18,621 bases of DNA, taken from positions 1-18,621 of the forward strand of contig CAYQAL010000017.1 in the NCBI GenBank assembly GCA_964415465.1, given 5' to 3'. The notes under the pieces were generated by a model. It did not search any database. It was given only the letters and a program-made list of their open reading frames with translations, and had not been told where the DNA came from. The first letter of the stretch is position 1; every line of letters begins with the position of its first letter. Shown in pieces: positions 1 to 6,398 of this stretch. The position numbers were made by a program, and so were the translations under genes. Source of the stretch: JAGOTP01 sp964415465 (GTDB taxonomy: Bacteria > Patescibacteriota > Patescibacteriia > 2-12-FULL-60-25).

Positions 1-1
1 G

Positions 2-427
2 ACAGTGGTTACTGGTATTGAAATGTTCAACAAGTCGCTTGACTCCGGTTTGGCCGGTGACAACGCTGGATTGTTGCTTCGCGGTACCAAGAAGGACGAA
101 ATCGAACGCGGTATGGTTTTGGCCAAACCAGGTTCGATCACTCCACACACCGAATTCGAAGGGGAAGTCTACGCGCTCACCAAGGAAGAAGGTGGTCGTC
201 ACAAGCCATTCGTAACCGGTTACAAGCCACAGTTCTACATCCGTACGACCGACGTGACGGGTGAAGTTCAGTTGCCAGCCGATGTTGCTATGGTCCAGCC
301 AGGTGACACCGTTAAGATTATTGTTAAGCTCATTACCCCAGTCGCTATCGAAGACAAGATGCGCTTTGCCATCCGTGAAGGTGGTAAGACCGTCGGCGCT
401 GGTGTTGTGACCAAGATCGTCAAATAA
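2..427 (+). CDS. tuf: Elongation factor Tu, C-terminal part (5' truncated by window)
   Basis: EF-Tu carries aminoacyl-tRNA to the ribosomal A site as a GTP-dependent ternary complex. The reading frame is already open at the window edge (codon 2-4), so only about 141 residues are seen, corresponding to the end of domain 2 and all of domain 3. The G domain lies outside. Recognisable stretches are MFNKSLDSGLAGDNAGLLLRG, the GMVLAKPGSI segment, and GYKPQFYIRTTDVTG followed by the usual end MRFAIREGGKTVGAGVV. The GTG at 5 is an internal Val codon, not a start. Its position directly before S10 matches the common str-S10 arrangement (rpsL-rpsG-fusA-tuf-rpsJ). Identity is certain; only the 5' extent is unknown. 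Confidence 0.97.
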   Translation, partial: TVVTGIEMFNKSLDSGLAGDNAGLLLRGTKKDEIERGMVLAKPGSITPHTEFEGEVYALTKEEGGRHKPFVTGYKPQFYIRTTDVTGEVQLPADVAMVQPGDTVKIIVKLITPVAIEDKMRFAIREGGKTVGAGVVTKIVK

Positions 428-436
428 GCTAATACT

Positions 437-499
437 GGGGAGGTTTTCCCGCTTCGCTCAAACATCGCTCGATGTTCGACGAGGTGGGGAAACCTCCCC
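437..499 (+). promoter_or_regulatory. Strong 63-nt RNA hairpin in the tuf-rpsJ spacer
   Basis: Positions 437-456 pair without interruption with 480-499, giving 20 pairs, three of them G-U wobbles (447/489, 451/485, 453/483). An inner 6-bp stem (461-466 with 471-476) closes a GCTC loop. The wobbles work only in + strand RNA; the opposite strand would have A-C mismatches there, so the structure fits the tuf-rpsJ transcript. It ends 10 bases before the S10 ATG and has no T-tract after it. It is therefore not a classical terminator; an RNase processing site, a translational control element or an attenuator are possible. The left arm carries GGGGAGG and the right arm CCTCCCC. Seen directly; the role is inferred. 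Confidence 0.75.
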
Positions 500-509
500 T
501 CCATTGCAC

Positions 510-860
510 ATGTCCGATACTAAGACCAAGGCAGCAGCTCCTGTGAAAACAGCCGGCGCCCATCGTGTGCGGATTAAGATCCGTGCCTATGATCACAAGA
601 TCATCGATCAGGCGACGCGCATGATCATCGAGACCGCTGAACGGAATGGTGGAACAGTGGTTGGCCCAATTCCGTTGCCAACCGAGAAGAAGAAGTGGAC
701 CGTTAACCGTTCCACGTTCATCTACAAGAACGCACGTGAACAGTTTGAGATGCGTATCCACAAGCGAATCGTTGATATCTTGGACCCAAATCCAAAGACG
801 ATCGACTCGCTCACGTCTCTCAACCTCCCAGCGGGTGTCGATGTAGAGATTAAAATGTAA
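510..860 (+). CDS. rpsJ: 30S ribosomal protein S10
   Basis: S10 belongs to the 30S head and, in organisms with NusB, also joins transcription antitermination complexes. The 116-residue protein has the hallmark segment VRIKIRAYDHKIID (about 20-33), GPIPLPT, and MRIHKRIVDI with the usual C-terminal end. It exceeds the usual ~103 residues because of a ~14-residue Ala/Lys/Thr-rich N-terminal tail. I chose ATG 510; an in-frame TTG at 504 would add two residues. No Shine-Dalgarno sequence precedes it; instead the right arm of the large hairpin ends 10 bases upstream. It is separated from L3 by 221 bases, unlike the tight spacing of the other genes here, so it may be controlled separately from the rest of the S10 block. 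Confidence 0.96.
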   Translation: MSDTKTKAAAPVKTAGAHRVRIKIRAYDHKIIDQATRMIIETAERNGGTVVGPIPLPTEKKKWTVNRSTFIYKNAREQFEMRIHKRIVDILDPNPKTIDSLTSLNLPAGVDVEIKM

Positions 861-1000
861 GAGTGTCTGGTTCCCAAGGAGTAAGTTGTCTGAGTGGTTG
901 CAAAATCGCTCTAAACAAAGTGTCAGAGAACGCTTTGTGACATAACCTCCCTGCAGTGAATCGTGAAGATCCGAAACGTCAGGTTCAGCCTTTGGTTGAG
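861..1000 (+). promoter_or_regulatory. Gene-free leader of L3, upstream half, with small hairpins
   Basis: This stretch has no credible ORF. I see two small hairpins in + strand sense: 892-896 with 907-911 (five pairs, one wobble) and ACAAAG 915-920 with CTTTGT 933-938. TGTC at 921-924, in the loop, can also pair with GACA 939-942, which would make a pseudoknot. TTGTCT (886-891) and CTCCC (947-951) duplicate pieces of the 3' arm of the terminator-like hairpin that follows, so they could compete for its 5' arm as an antiterminator. I saw no convincing -35/-10 pair. Function as a ribosomal-protein leader is inference. Confidence 0.4.
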
Positions 1001-1052
1001 ACCGGGAGTTTGGAGACAAACGATTGTCTGCAGACTCCCGGTTTTCTTTTTC
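1001..1052 (+). terminator. Intrinsic terminator or attenuator between rpsJ and rplC
   Basis: The arm ACCGGGAGT (1001-1009) pairs with ACTCCCGGT (1034-1042). The stem continues through 1010-1012 with 1031-1033 (one wobble), a single G-G mismatch, and AGACAA (1014-1019) with TTGTCT (1024-1029), closing a four-base ACGA loop. That is 18 pairs over 19 positions, followed directly by TTTTCTTTTT (1042-1051). This is the textbook form of a rho-independent terminator, but it lies 30 bases before the L3 start, inside a normally continuous operon. I read it as an attenuator, or as the end of a tuf-rpsJ transcript with an unseen promoter for L3. Confidence 0.8.
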
Positions 1053-1081
1053 ATTCATTCTCGCGACCAATCCGATCGCAT

Positions 1082-1687
1082 ATGAAATTCATCCTCGGTA
1101 AGAAACTCGAGATGTCGCAAATCTACGGGGCAGATGGAAATCTGATCCCGGTGACGTTGGTGCAGGCGGGTCCATGTGTGGTAACGCAGGTCAAGACAAA
1201 AGACACAGATGGCTACGAGGCAGTGCAGGTTGGGTTTGGCACGTCTCGTACGCTGTCTCGTCCAGAAGCTGGTCACTTGAAGGATCTTCCTCAGGTTCGC
1301 CACTTGTCTGAGTTCCGCACGGCTGATGTCGCGTCCTTCAAGCGTGGTGACGCGATTGAAGCAGGCACGTTCCAGGTAGGGGACAAGGTTCACGTTCGTG
1401 GAACGTCGAAAGGAAAAGGCTTTCAAGGTGTGGTTCGCCGTCATGGTTTCCATGGTCACCCAACTTCGCACGGTCATAAGGACCAGGAGCGTATGCCGGG
1501 TTCCATTGGTGCCGGTGGTGTGCAGCACGTCTTGAAGGGTCGCCGCATGGCAGGTCACATGGGTGATGAATCCGTGACTGTCAAAAACTTGGTAGTAGTC
1601 GAGATCCGCGAAGGCGGCATCATCGCTCTCAAGGGCGCGGTTCCAGGAGCTCGTCATTCTTTGATTGAAATCGTTTCCGCTTCCTAA
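1082..1687 (+). CDS. rplC: 50S ribosomal protein L3
   Basis: L3 is an early-assembling 23S rRNA binder whose loop reaches toward the peptidyl-transferase centre. The 201 residues begin MKFILGKKLEMSQIYG and carry the expected VRGTSKGKGFQGVVRRHGF, HGHKDQERMPGSIGAGG and KGRRMAGHMGDESVTVKNL segments. Length fits bacterial L3 (about 205-210). The frame is open back to a GTG at 956, but that extension would run through the terminator-like hairpin and resembles nothing in the family, so ATG 1082 is the start. The loop after GSIG reads AGGVQHV, a variation on the usual sequence at this functionally important point. L4 starts after one spacer base. Confidence 0.96.
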   Translation: MKFILGKKLEMSQIYGADGNLIPVTLVQAGPCVVTQVKTKDTDGYEAVQVGFGTSRTLSRPEAGHLKDLPQVRHLSEFRTADVASFKRGDAIEAGTFQVGDKVHVRGTSKGKGFQGVVRRHGFHGHPTSHGHKDQERMPGSIGAGGVQHVLKGRRMAGHMGDESVTVKNLVVVEIREGGIIALKGAVPGARHSLIEIVSAS

Positions 1688-1688
1688 T

Positions 1689-2315
1689 ATGGCTAAGACA
1701 TCGATCTACAACTATCAGGGACAATCGGTCGGCCAGATGGAATTGCCGGACCGTTTGTTTGCCGTGACGCCAGATCCAGCGTTGGTTCACGAAGCCGTCA
1801 TTGCTCAGCGCGCGAATGCTCGCCAAGCGATTGCCTCGACCAAGACCAAGGGTCTCGTGAACGGTGGTGGAAAAAAGCCTTGGAAGCAAAAGGGAACCGG
1901 TCGTGCCCGTCAGGGTTCGATTCGTTCTCCGCAATGGAAGGGTGGAGGTGTGGTCTTTGGTCCATCGTCTGAGCGTAACTTCTCGCTCAAGATGAACCGC
2001 AAGGCCAAGCGCAAGGCCTTGTCGATGGTGCTCACCGACAAGCTCACGCGCGAAAAACTCATTGTGCTCGAGGCGATCGCCAAAGAGCCAGTGAAGACCA
2101 AGACGTTTGCAACAATGATCCAGAAGCTTCCAGTTGATCGCACGACGCTCGTTGTGCTCGGCGCTTCGGATGCAGTTGCCGTCCGCATGGCTCGCAACCT
2201 TCCTTCTGTGAAGGTTGTGACTGCGAACAGTTTGAACATGCTCGACCTTCTGACCTACCGCTCGGTGGTCTTCATGAAGGACGCTATCTCGGCGTTGGAA
2301 CAGATCTACGCCTAA
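1689..2315 (+). CDS. rplD: 50S ribosomal protein L4
   Basis: L4 binds 23S rRNA and lines the exit-tunnel constriction with L22. In E. coli it also represses its own operon by attenuation and translation block. The 208 residues have the family length. The tunnel loop is recognised by KPWKQKGTGRARQGSIRSPQWKGGG (about 66-90), and the globular part ends with SVVFMKDAISALEQIY. The start is ATG 1689, one base after the L3 stop (TAATATG), which implies translational coupling. An upstream in-frame start at 1665 overlaps L3 and is rejected. If autogenous control exists here, the structured leader before L3 is the natural target, but that is inference. Confidence 0.96.
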   Translation: MAKTSIYNYQGQSVGQMELPDRLFAVTPDPALVHEAVIAQRANARQAIASTKTKGLVNGGGKKPWKQKGTGRARQGSIRSPQWKGGGVVFGPSSERNFSLKMNRKAKRKALSMVLTDKLTREKLIVLEAIAKEPVKTKTFATMIQKLPVDRTTLVVLGASDAVAVRMARNLPSVKVVTANSLNMLDLLTYRSVVFMKDAISALEQIYA

Positions 2316-2322
2316 ACCTCCT

Positions 2323-2727
2323 ATGGGAATTATTGACCGCATTCGCAAGCAGCCAGCCGACAAAAAGGCAGCTGCTCCGAAGACAAAGAAAGCAGCCAAG
2401 ACCGAAGGAGCTGAATTGACCGTGAAAGCCCCAGCGACCGTGTTGCCAGCTTGGATGTACACGATTGTTGGTACGCCTCGTGTCAGTGAAAAAGCCTCTC
2501 GCTTGGTCCAGTCTAATACCTACACCTTCAACGTTCCGCTTTCGGCTGAAAAAGTTGCGATCCGCAAAGCGATTGAAGCTCGTTATGGAGTGAAGGTTGT
2601 TGCTGTCCGCACGGTGCGTGGTCCAGGGAAAACGGTCCGTCGTGGACGCGTTGAAGGCCGCCGCTCTGACTGGAAGAAAGCCTTGGTCGAATTGAAGCCA
2701 GGCTCATCGATTGATCTCTCCGCGTAA
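2323..2727 (+). CDS. rplW: 50S ribosomal protein L23, with N-terminal extension
   Basis: L23 sits at the exit-tunnel mouth and docks trigger factor and SRP. The conserved core starts near residue 50 (TPRVSEKASRLVQSNTYTF) and continues through VAIRKAIEARYGVKVVAVRT, followed by the Arg/Lys-rich loop GKTVRRGRVEGRRSDWKKA. At 134 residues it is longer than the usual ~95-100. The extra part is an N-terminal tail rich in Lys and Ala (about residues 8-38). It starts after CCTCCT at ATG 2323, seven bases after L4. Pyrimidines, not a purine-rich ribosome site, precede the start. Confidence 0.94.
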   Translation: MGIIDRIRKQPADKKAAAPKTKKAAKTEGAELTVKAPATVLPAWMYTIVGTPRVSEKASRLVQSNTYTFNVPLSAEKVAIRKAIEARYGVKVVAVRTVRGPGKTVRRGRVEGRRSDWKKALVELKPGSSIDLSA

Positions 2728-2728
2728 T

Positions 2729-3568
2729 ATGCCTATTAAGCAATACAAGCCGGTCACCAAAGGACGCCGTCTCTCCTCGGTCCAGGATTTTTCTGACATC
2801 ACGACCAATGAGCCAGAGAAATCGCTCATCTCGTTCCGCAAGAGCCGAGCTGGTCGTTCGAATGGAAAGATTACGGTTCGTCACCAGGGTGGCGGTAACA
2901 AGCGCTACACGCGTGAAATCGACTTCGTTCGCTCGCGTTACGACATTCCTGCCAAGATCGTTTCGATTGAAGACGATCCAAGTCGTGGTGCTCGTATCGG
3001 CCTCGTGAACTACGCCGATGGGGTGAAGAGCTATATTCTTCTTCCATTTGGCTCGAAGGTTGGAGATACAGTCGTGTCTTCCAAGACTGAAGCTGAAATC
3101 TCTGTTGGAAACCGTTTGCCACTTGAAAAGATTCCAGTCGGTACGCAGGTTCACGCCGTTGAGCTCAATCCAGGTCAGGGTGCCAAGATGGCCCGTGCCG
3201 CGGGTGCGCTCATCAGCTTCATGGCGATCGAAGGCGATACCGCTATTTTGAAGATGCCATCTGGTGAAGTGCGCAAAGTGCCAAAAGCTTGTTCCGCCAC
3301 GATCGGTACCGTCTCTAACCCAGACTGGCACTTGGTTCGTTGGGGAAAGGCTGGTCGTATGCGCCACCGCGGTATTAAGCCAACCGTTCGCGGTAAGGTG
3401 ATGAACCCAGTTGATCACCCACACGGTGGTGGTGAAGGGAAGCATCCAATCGGTATGAAGTTCGCCAAGACGAAGTGGGGGAAGCACGCGCTCGGTGTCA
3501 AAACGCGCCGTGCTCATCGCTCGTCCGATCGTCACATTCTTACTCGCCGTCGCGGGAATACGCTCTAA
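2729..3568 (+). CDS. rplB: 50S ribosomal protein L2
   Basis: L2 helps associate the subunits and supports peptidyl transfer. The 279-residue protein matches the family (~275). It begins MPIKQYKPVTKGRR and contains KSRAGRSNGKITVRHQGGGNKR (roughly 39-60), EDDPSRGARIGLVNYADG, GEVRKVPKACSATIG, and the diagnostic NPVDHPHGGGEG with the histidine equivalent to E. coli His229. ATG 2729 follows the L23 stop by one base; an in-frame start at 2711 lies within L23 and is rejected. No Shine-Dalgarno sequence. Confidence 0.97.
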   Translation: MPIKQYKPVTKGRRLSSVQDFSDITTNEPEKSLISFRKSRAGRSNGKITVRHQGGGNKRYTREIDFVRSRYDIPAKIVSIEDDPSRGARIGLVNYADGVKSYILLPFGSKVGDTVVSSKTEAEISVGNRLPLEKIPVGTQVHAVELNPGQGAKMARAAGALISFMAIEGDTAILKMPSGEVRKVPKACSATIGTVSNPDWHLVRWGKAGRMRHRGIKPTVRGKVMNPVDHPHGGGEGKHPIGMKFAKTKWGKHALGVKTRRAHRSSDRHILTRRRGNTL

Positions 3569-3574
3569 TCTCCT

Positions 3575-3889
3575 ATGTCACGCAGTCTTAAGAAAGGTGC
3601 TTTCACCGATCCAAAGCTTCTCGCCAAGGTCATCGCTCAGAAAGCCGGGGACAAATCCCCAATCAAGACGTGGTCTCGTGCTTCGACGATTACGCCTGAG
3701 ATGGTCGGGAAGACGATCGCTGTTCACAATGGTAAGACGCACATTGCAGTCATTATCGTTGAGAACATGGTCGGTCATAAGCTTGGTGAATTCTCGCCAA
3801 CTCGTAAGTTTGTCCGCCACGGCGGAAAACTCGCTAAGGAACCTGCGCCAGCTGCGAAGCCAGCCGCTGCAGCTCCAGCCAAGAAATAA
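3575..3889 (+). CDS. rpsS: 30S ribosomal protein S19, with Ala/Pro/Lys tail
   Basis: S19 binds the 16S head together with S13. The core MSRSLKKGAFTDPKLL, IKTWSRASTITPEMVGKTIAVHNGK and GHKLGEFSPTRKFVRHGGK is fully conserved. The protein is 104 residues against the usual ~92. The difference is an 18-residue C-terminal tail of Ala, Pro and Lys (87-104), presumably disordered. The start follows TAATCTCCT after L2, an example of the C/T-rich junctions in this cluster. Confidence 0.96.
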   Translation: MSRSLKKGAFTDPKLLAKVIAQKAGDKSPIKTWSRASTITPEMVGKTIAVHNGKTHIAVIIVENMVGHKLGEFSPTRKFVRHGGKLAKEPAPAAKPAAAAPAKK

Positions 3890-3892
3890 TCT

Positions 3893-4318
3893 ATGGACGT
3901 TCACGCATTTCTCCGTTCCCTCCGCATGTCGCCACGCAAAGTGCGTTTGGTGATTGATGCGGTTCGTGGAAAGTCTGTGAAAGACGCGGATATCCGTTTG
4001 TCTCTCATGAAAAAAGACGCGGCTCTTCCGGTCTTGAAGTTGCTCCGTTCGGCTGTGGCCAACGCTGAGCACAACTTCAAGTTGTCGGCAGACTCGCTCT
4101 ACATCAAGACGATTACCGCTGACGGTGGTCCAACCTTGAAGCGCTCCCGCGCTCGCGCCTTTGGTCGAGCCGCGCCTATCCGCAAGCGCACCACGCACAT
4201 TTCAATTGTTGTTGCTGATCGTGCGGACGCGCCTGTAACGCAGGTTGAAAAGAAGGTGGCTAAGCCAGCTGCTAAGAAGAAGGCTGCACCTGCTAAGAAG
4301 TCGTCTTCCAACGCATAA
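3893..4318 (+). CDS. rplV: 50S ribosomal protein L22, with Lys/Ala tail
   Basis: L22 spans the large subunit and reaches the exit-tunnel constriction with a long hairpin. Family segments seen are LRMSPRKVRLVIDAVRGKSV (about 10-29), LLRSAVANAEHN, and the hairpin region GGPTLKRSRARAFGRAAPIRKRTTHI (about 82-107). The core ends near 117, and about 24 further residues form a Lys/Ala/Pro tail, giving 141 against the usual ~110. The start ATG 3893 comes three bases after the S19 stop in the exact junction TAATCTATG, which also precedes L5 and S5. Confidence 0.95.
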   Translation: MDVHAFLRSLRMSPRKVRLVIDAVRGKSVKDADIRLSLMKKDAALPVLKLLRSAVANAEHNFKLSADSLYIKTITADGGPTLKRSRARAFGRAAPIRKRTTHISIVVADRADAPVTQVEKKVAKPAAKKKAAPAKKSSSNA

Positions 4319-4323
4319 TCTCT

Positions 4324-5121
4324 ATGGCACACAAAGTTCATCCATTTGTTTTCCGCCTCGGAACCACTACCCAGTGGCCATCTCGTTGGTTTGCTCGCAA
4401 GCAGGCGTTCAGCCAGCAATTGCATGAGGACCACGATATCCGCGCCTTCTTCATCAAGGAATTGAAGGACGCTGCCTTGAATCGCGTTGATATCGAACGT
4501 TCGCGTGGCAACATTACCGTTACGCTTCACACGGCGAAGCCAGGTGTCGTGATCGGTCGCTCTGGCGCCGGGATTGAAGAGCTTCGCAAGAAGGCGACCA
4601 AGCGCTTCTTCCCAATGCAGCGTGGCAAAATGCTCTTCAATGTGGCTGTGCAAGAAGTTGCTCGCCCAGGTGTCGAGTCGCAGCTTGTTGCTCAGGGTGT
4701 CGCGCAAGACCTCGAACGTCGTATGGCGTTCCGCCGTGTCTTGAAGATGACACTTGAGCGTGTTCGTAAGGCTGGCGCGCTCGGTGCACGTATCTGTGTT
4801 TCCGGACGTTTGAACGGTGCAGAAATTGCTCGCACAGAAAAACTTGGTTGGGGGAAAATTCCTCTGACCAACCTTCGTGCAGACATCGACTACGCAACGG
4901 CTACCGCACACACGATCGCTGGTTCGATCGGTGTGAAGGTCTGGATCTATCGTGGTGATATCTTCGCTCAGGATCGTTTGTCGCAGTATCAGCCAAACAC
5001 GCCAGCTCGTGGTCGTGGTGATCGTTCCGGTGACCGTCGTGATGGCGGCCGCCCTCGCGCTCCACGCTCCATGTCAGCAGCTGCTCCAGCACCTGAAGTG
5101 TCTGAAGCTCAAGCGGCTTAA
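4324..5121 (+). CDS. rpsC: 30S ribosomal protein S3, with Arg/Gly-rich tail
   Basis: S3 lies at the mRNA entry channel. It begins MAHKVHPFVFRLG and has a type-2 KH domain with the VIGRSGAGI core at residues 76-84, then the C-terminal domain with CVSGRLNGAEIARTEK and the typical end IGVKVWIYRGDIF. The last ~40 residues (from about 223) are a tail rich in Arg, Gly and Asp followed by Ala/Pro, ending EVSEAQAA. Length is 265 against the usual ~210-235. Position between L22 and L16 is canonical. The start ATG 4324 follows TAATCTCT. Confidence 0.96.
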   Translation: MAHKVHPFVFRLGTTTQWPSRWFARKQAFSQQLHEDHDIRAFFIKELKDAALNRVDIERSRGNITVTLHTAKPGVVIGRSGAGIEELRKKATKRFFPMQRGKMLFNVAVQEVARPGVESQLVAQGVAQDLERRMAFRRVLKMTLERVRKAGALGARICVSGRLNGAEIARTEKLGWGKIPLTNLRADIDYATATAHTIAGSIGVKVWIYRGDIFAQDRLSQYQPNTPARGRGDRSGDRRDGGRPRAPRSMSAAAPAPEVSEAQAA

Positions 5122-5135
5122 TCTGACCCACGCTT

Positions 5136-5546
5136 ATGTTGATTCCTAGCAAAGTAAAACATCGCAAGTGGCACAAAGGACGCGCTCGCAACATCCGCAC
5201 CGCTTCGGACAAGGTTGAGATCGCCTTCGGATCGCACGGTCTGAAAGCAATCACTCCATCCTGGGTCTCGAGTCAGCAGATTGAAGCGGCTCGTCGTGTG
5301 CTCACGCGTTACATCAAGAAGGGTGGCAAGATCTGGATCCGTATTTTCCCAGATCATCCTGTCACCAAGAAGGGAAACGAAGTTCCGATGGGTGCGGGTA
5401 AAGGAGCGGTTGACCACTACGTGGCGGTCGTTCGCCCAGGAACGGTGCTCTTCGAAATGGACGGCATTCCAGCTGCAGCTGCAAAAGAAGCCTTGGAAAG
5501 CGCTGCCTTCAAGCTCGCCAGCGTCTGTAAATATATTGCGAAATAA
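5136..5546 (+). CDS. rplP: 50S ribosomal protein L16
   Basis: L16 organises the A-site region of the large subunit and contacts tRNA. At 136 residues it has the exact length of E. coli L16. It shows MLIPSKVKHRKWHKG at the start, ARRVLTRYIKKGGKIWIRIFPD (52-73) in the middle, and VAVVRPGTVLFEMDG later. The loop that reads VRMGKGKG in E. coli reads VPMGAGKG here (83-90). The residue equivalent to Arg81, which is beta-hydroxylated in E. coli, is therefore Pro84. The spacer from S3 is 14 bases and has no purine-rich ribosome site. Confidence 0.95.
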   Translation: MLIPSKVKHRKWHKGRARNIRTASDKVEIAFGSHGLKAITPSWVSSQQIEAARRVLTRYIKKGGKIWIRIFPDHPVTKKGNEVPMGAGKGAVDHYVAVVRPGTVLFEMDGIPAAAAKEALESAAFKLASVCKYIAK

Positions 5547-5548
5547 CT

Positions 5549-5749
5549 ATGGACCTGAAAGAGTTGCGCACCAAAAATTCGGAAGAGCTTGGTCGTTTGT
5601 TGGCTGAAGCTGAGCGTGATGAACGCGAACTTCGCCGCAAGCTTGTCCTCCGCTCTCACCCAAAGACCGCCGACGCTTTGAAGTCGCGCCGTCTCATTGC
5701 TCAGATCAAGACCATTCTTGCTGAGCAGACGCGTTCTACTACCGTATGA
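5549..5749 (+). CDS. rpmC: 50S ribosomal protein L29
   Basis: L29 is a small two-helix protein next to L23 at the tunnel exit. The 66 residues show the usual pattern: MDLKELRTKNSEEL, a charged helix rich in Glu and Arg, then RSHPKTADALKSRRLIAQIKTILAE. The start is two bases after the L16 stop, and the TGA stop overlaps the S17 ATG in an ATGA junction. This TGA is one of the three stops that argue for the standard bacterial code. Confidence 0.94.
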   Translation: MDLKELRTKNSEELGRLLAEAERDERELRRKLVLRSHPKTADALKSRRLIAQIKTILAEQTRSTTV

Positions 5750-6012
5750 TGACTACTTCTCCAACCACCTCCCACCGCCGCCTCCAGGGAATCGTTGTAT
5801 CGAACAAGATGCAATCGACGACCGTTGTGCGTGTCGACCGCCGCGTTGCGCACCCGAAGTACGGGAAGTACTTCACGGTGTCGAAGCGTTTCAAGATTCA
5901 TTCCCCAGGAGTGACGCTTGGACTTGGCGATATCGTCCAGTTCGAAGAATGCCGCCCAATTAGCCGCGATAAGCGCTGGCGCTACACTGCAACCTTGAAG
6001 AAGGCTGCCTAA
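5746..6012 (+). CDS. rpsQ: 30S ribosomal protein S17
   Basis: S17 is an OB-fold protein binding the 5' domain of 16S rRNA. Recognised by LQGIVVSNKMQSTTVVRVDR (13-32), HPKYGKYFTVSKRFKIHSP and LGDIVQFEECRPISRDKRW. The 88 residues fit the family. Two adjacent ATGs (5746, 5749) are possible starts. The first overlaps the L29 stop and suggests termination-reinitiation; the second would lose one Met only. Followed after 10 bases by L14. Confidence 0.95.
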   Translation: MMTTSPTTSHRRLQGIVVSNKMQSTTVVRVDRRVAHPKYGKYFTVSKRFKIHSPGVTLGLGDIVQFEECRPISRDKRWRYTATLKKAA

Positions 6013-6022
6013 TTCCTCCCTT

Positions 6023-6394
6023 ATGATTCAACACCGTTCGATGCTCGCCGTCGCGGATAACACTGGAGCTAAGCTCTTGCAGTGTATCCACGTACAAGGC
6101 GGCTACAAGAAGCGCTATGCGCGCTTGGGAGACGTGGTGACTTGTGTTGTGAAGGAAGCGACTCCACGCGGCGTCGTAAAGAAGTCTGATATCGTTCACT
6201 GTGTGCTTGTGCGTACTCGCAAGGAGACGCGCCGTCCAGACGGATCCTACATCCGCTTTGACGAAAACGCAGCGGCGATTATCGACCCGAAATCACTTGA
6301 TCCAAAAGGTACGCGTATCTTTGGTCCAGTCGCTCGCGAATTGCGCGGTCGTGGCTTCTCCAAGATCGTGTCCTTAGCCCCTGAAGTGCTCTAA
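6023..6394 (+). CDS. rplN: 50S ribosomal protein L14
   Basis: L14 forms part of the subunit interface (bridge B8) and binds L19. The start MIQHRSMLAVADNTGAKLL is diagnostic. GGYKKRYARLGDVVTCVVKEA, KKSDIVHCVLVRTRKETRRP, IRFDENAAAII and GTRIFGPVARELR follow. The length of 123 is standard. The spacer contains CCTCCC and no Shine-Dalgarno sequence. No odd features. Confidence 0.97.
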   Translation: MIQHRSMLAVADNTGAKLLQCIHVQGGYKKRYARLGDVVTCVVKEATPRGVVKKSDIVHCVLVRTRKETRRPDGSYIRFDENAAAIIDPKSLDPKGTRIFGPVARELRGRGFSKIVSLAPEVL

Positions 6395-6398
6395 CCCT

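Noticed and set aside
941..946. CATAAC with upstream TG as a promoter -10 for L3
   Set aside because: No -35 at a suitable distance and it lies before the terminator-like hairpin; too weak to list.
861..955. Possible tRNA or tRNA-like fold in the rpsJ-rplC gap
   Set aside because: A GGTTCCC string and small stems are present but there is no acceptor stem, anticodon arm or T-loop in the right order.
956..1081. N-terminal extension of L3 from a GTG at 956
   Set aside because: Would translate the terminator-like hairpin; the L3 family begins at the MKFILGKK methionine.
1629..2462. Long minus-strand open frame opposite L4 and L23
   Set aside because: Overlaps two certain ribosomal genes fully. 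Its product is low-quality and unlike any family, explained by the strong codon bias of the + strand genes. Similar antisense frames at 2528-3535, 4099-4911, 6477-7355 and 8573-9529 were dropped for the same reason.
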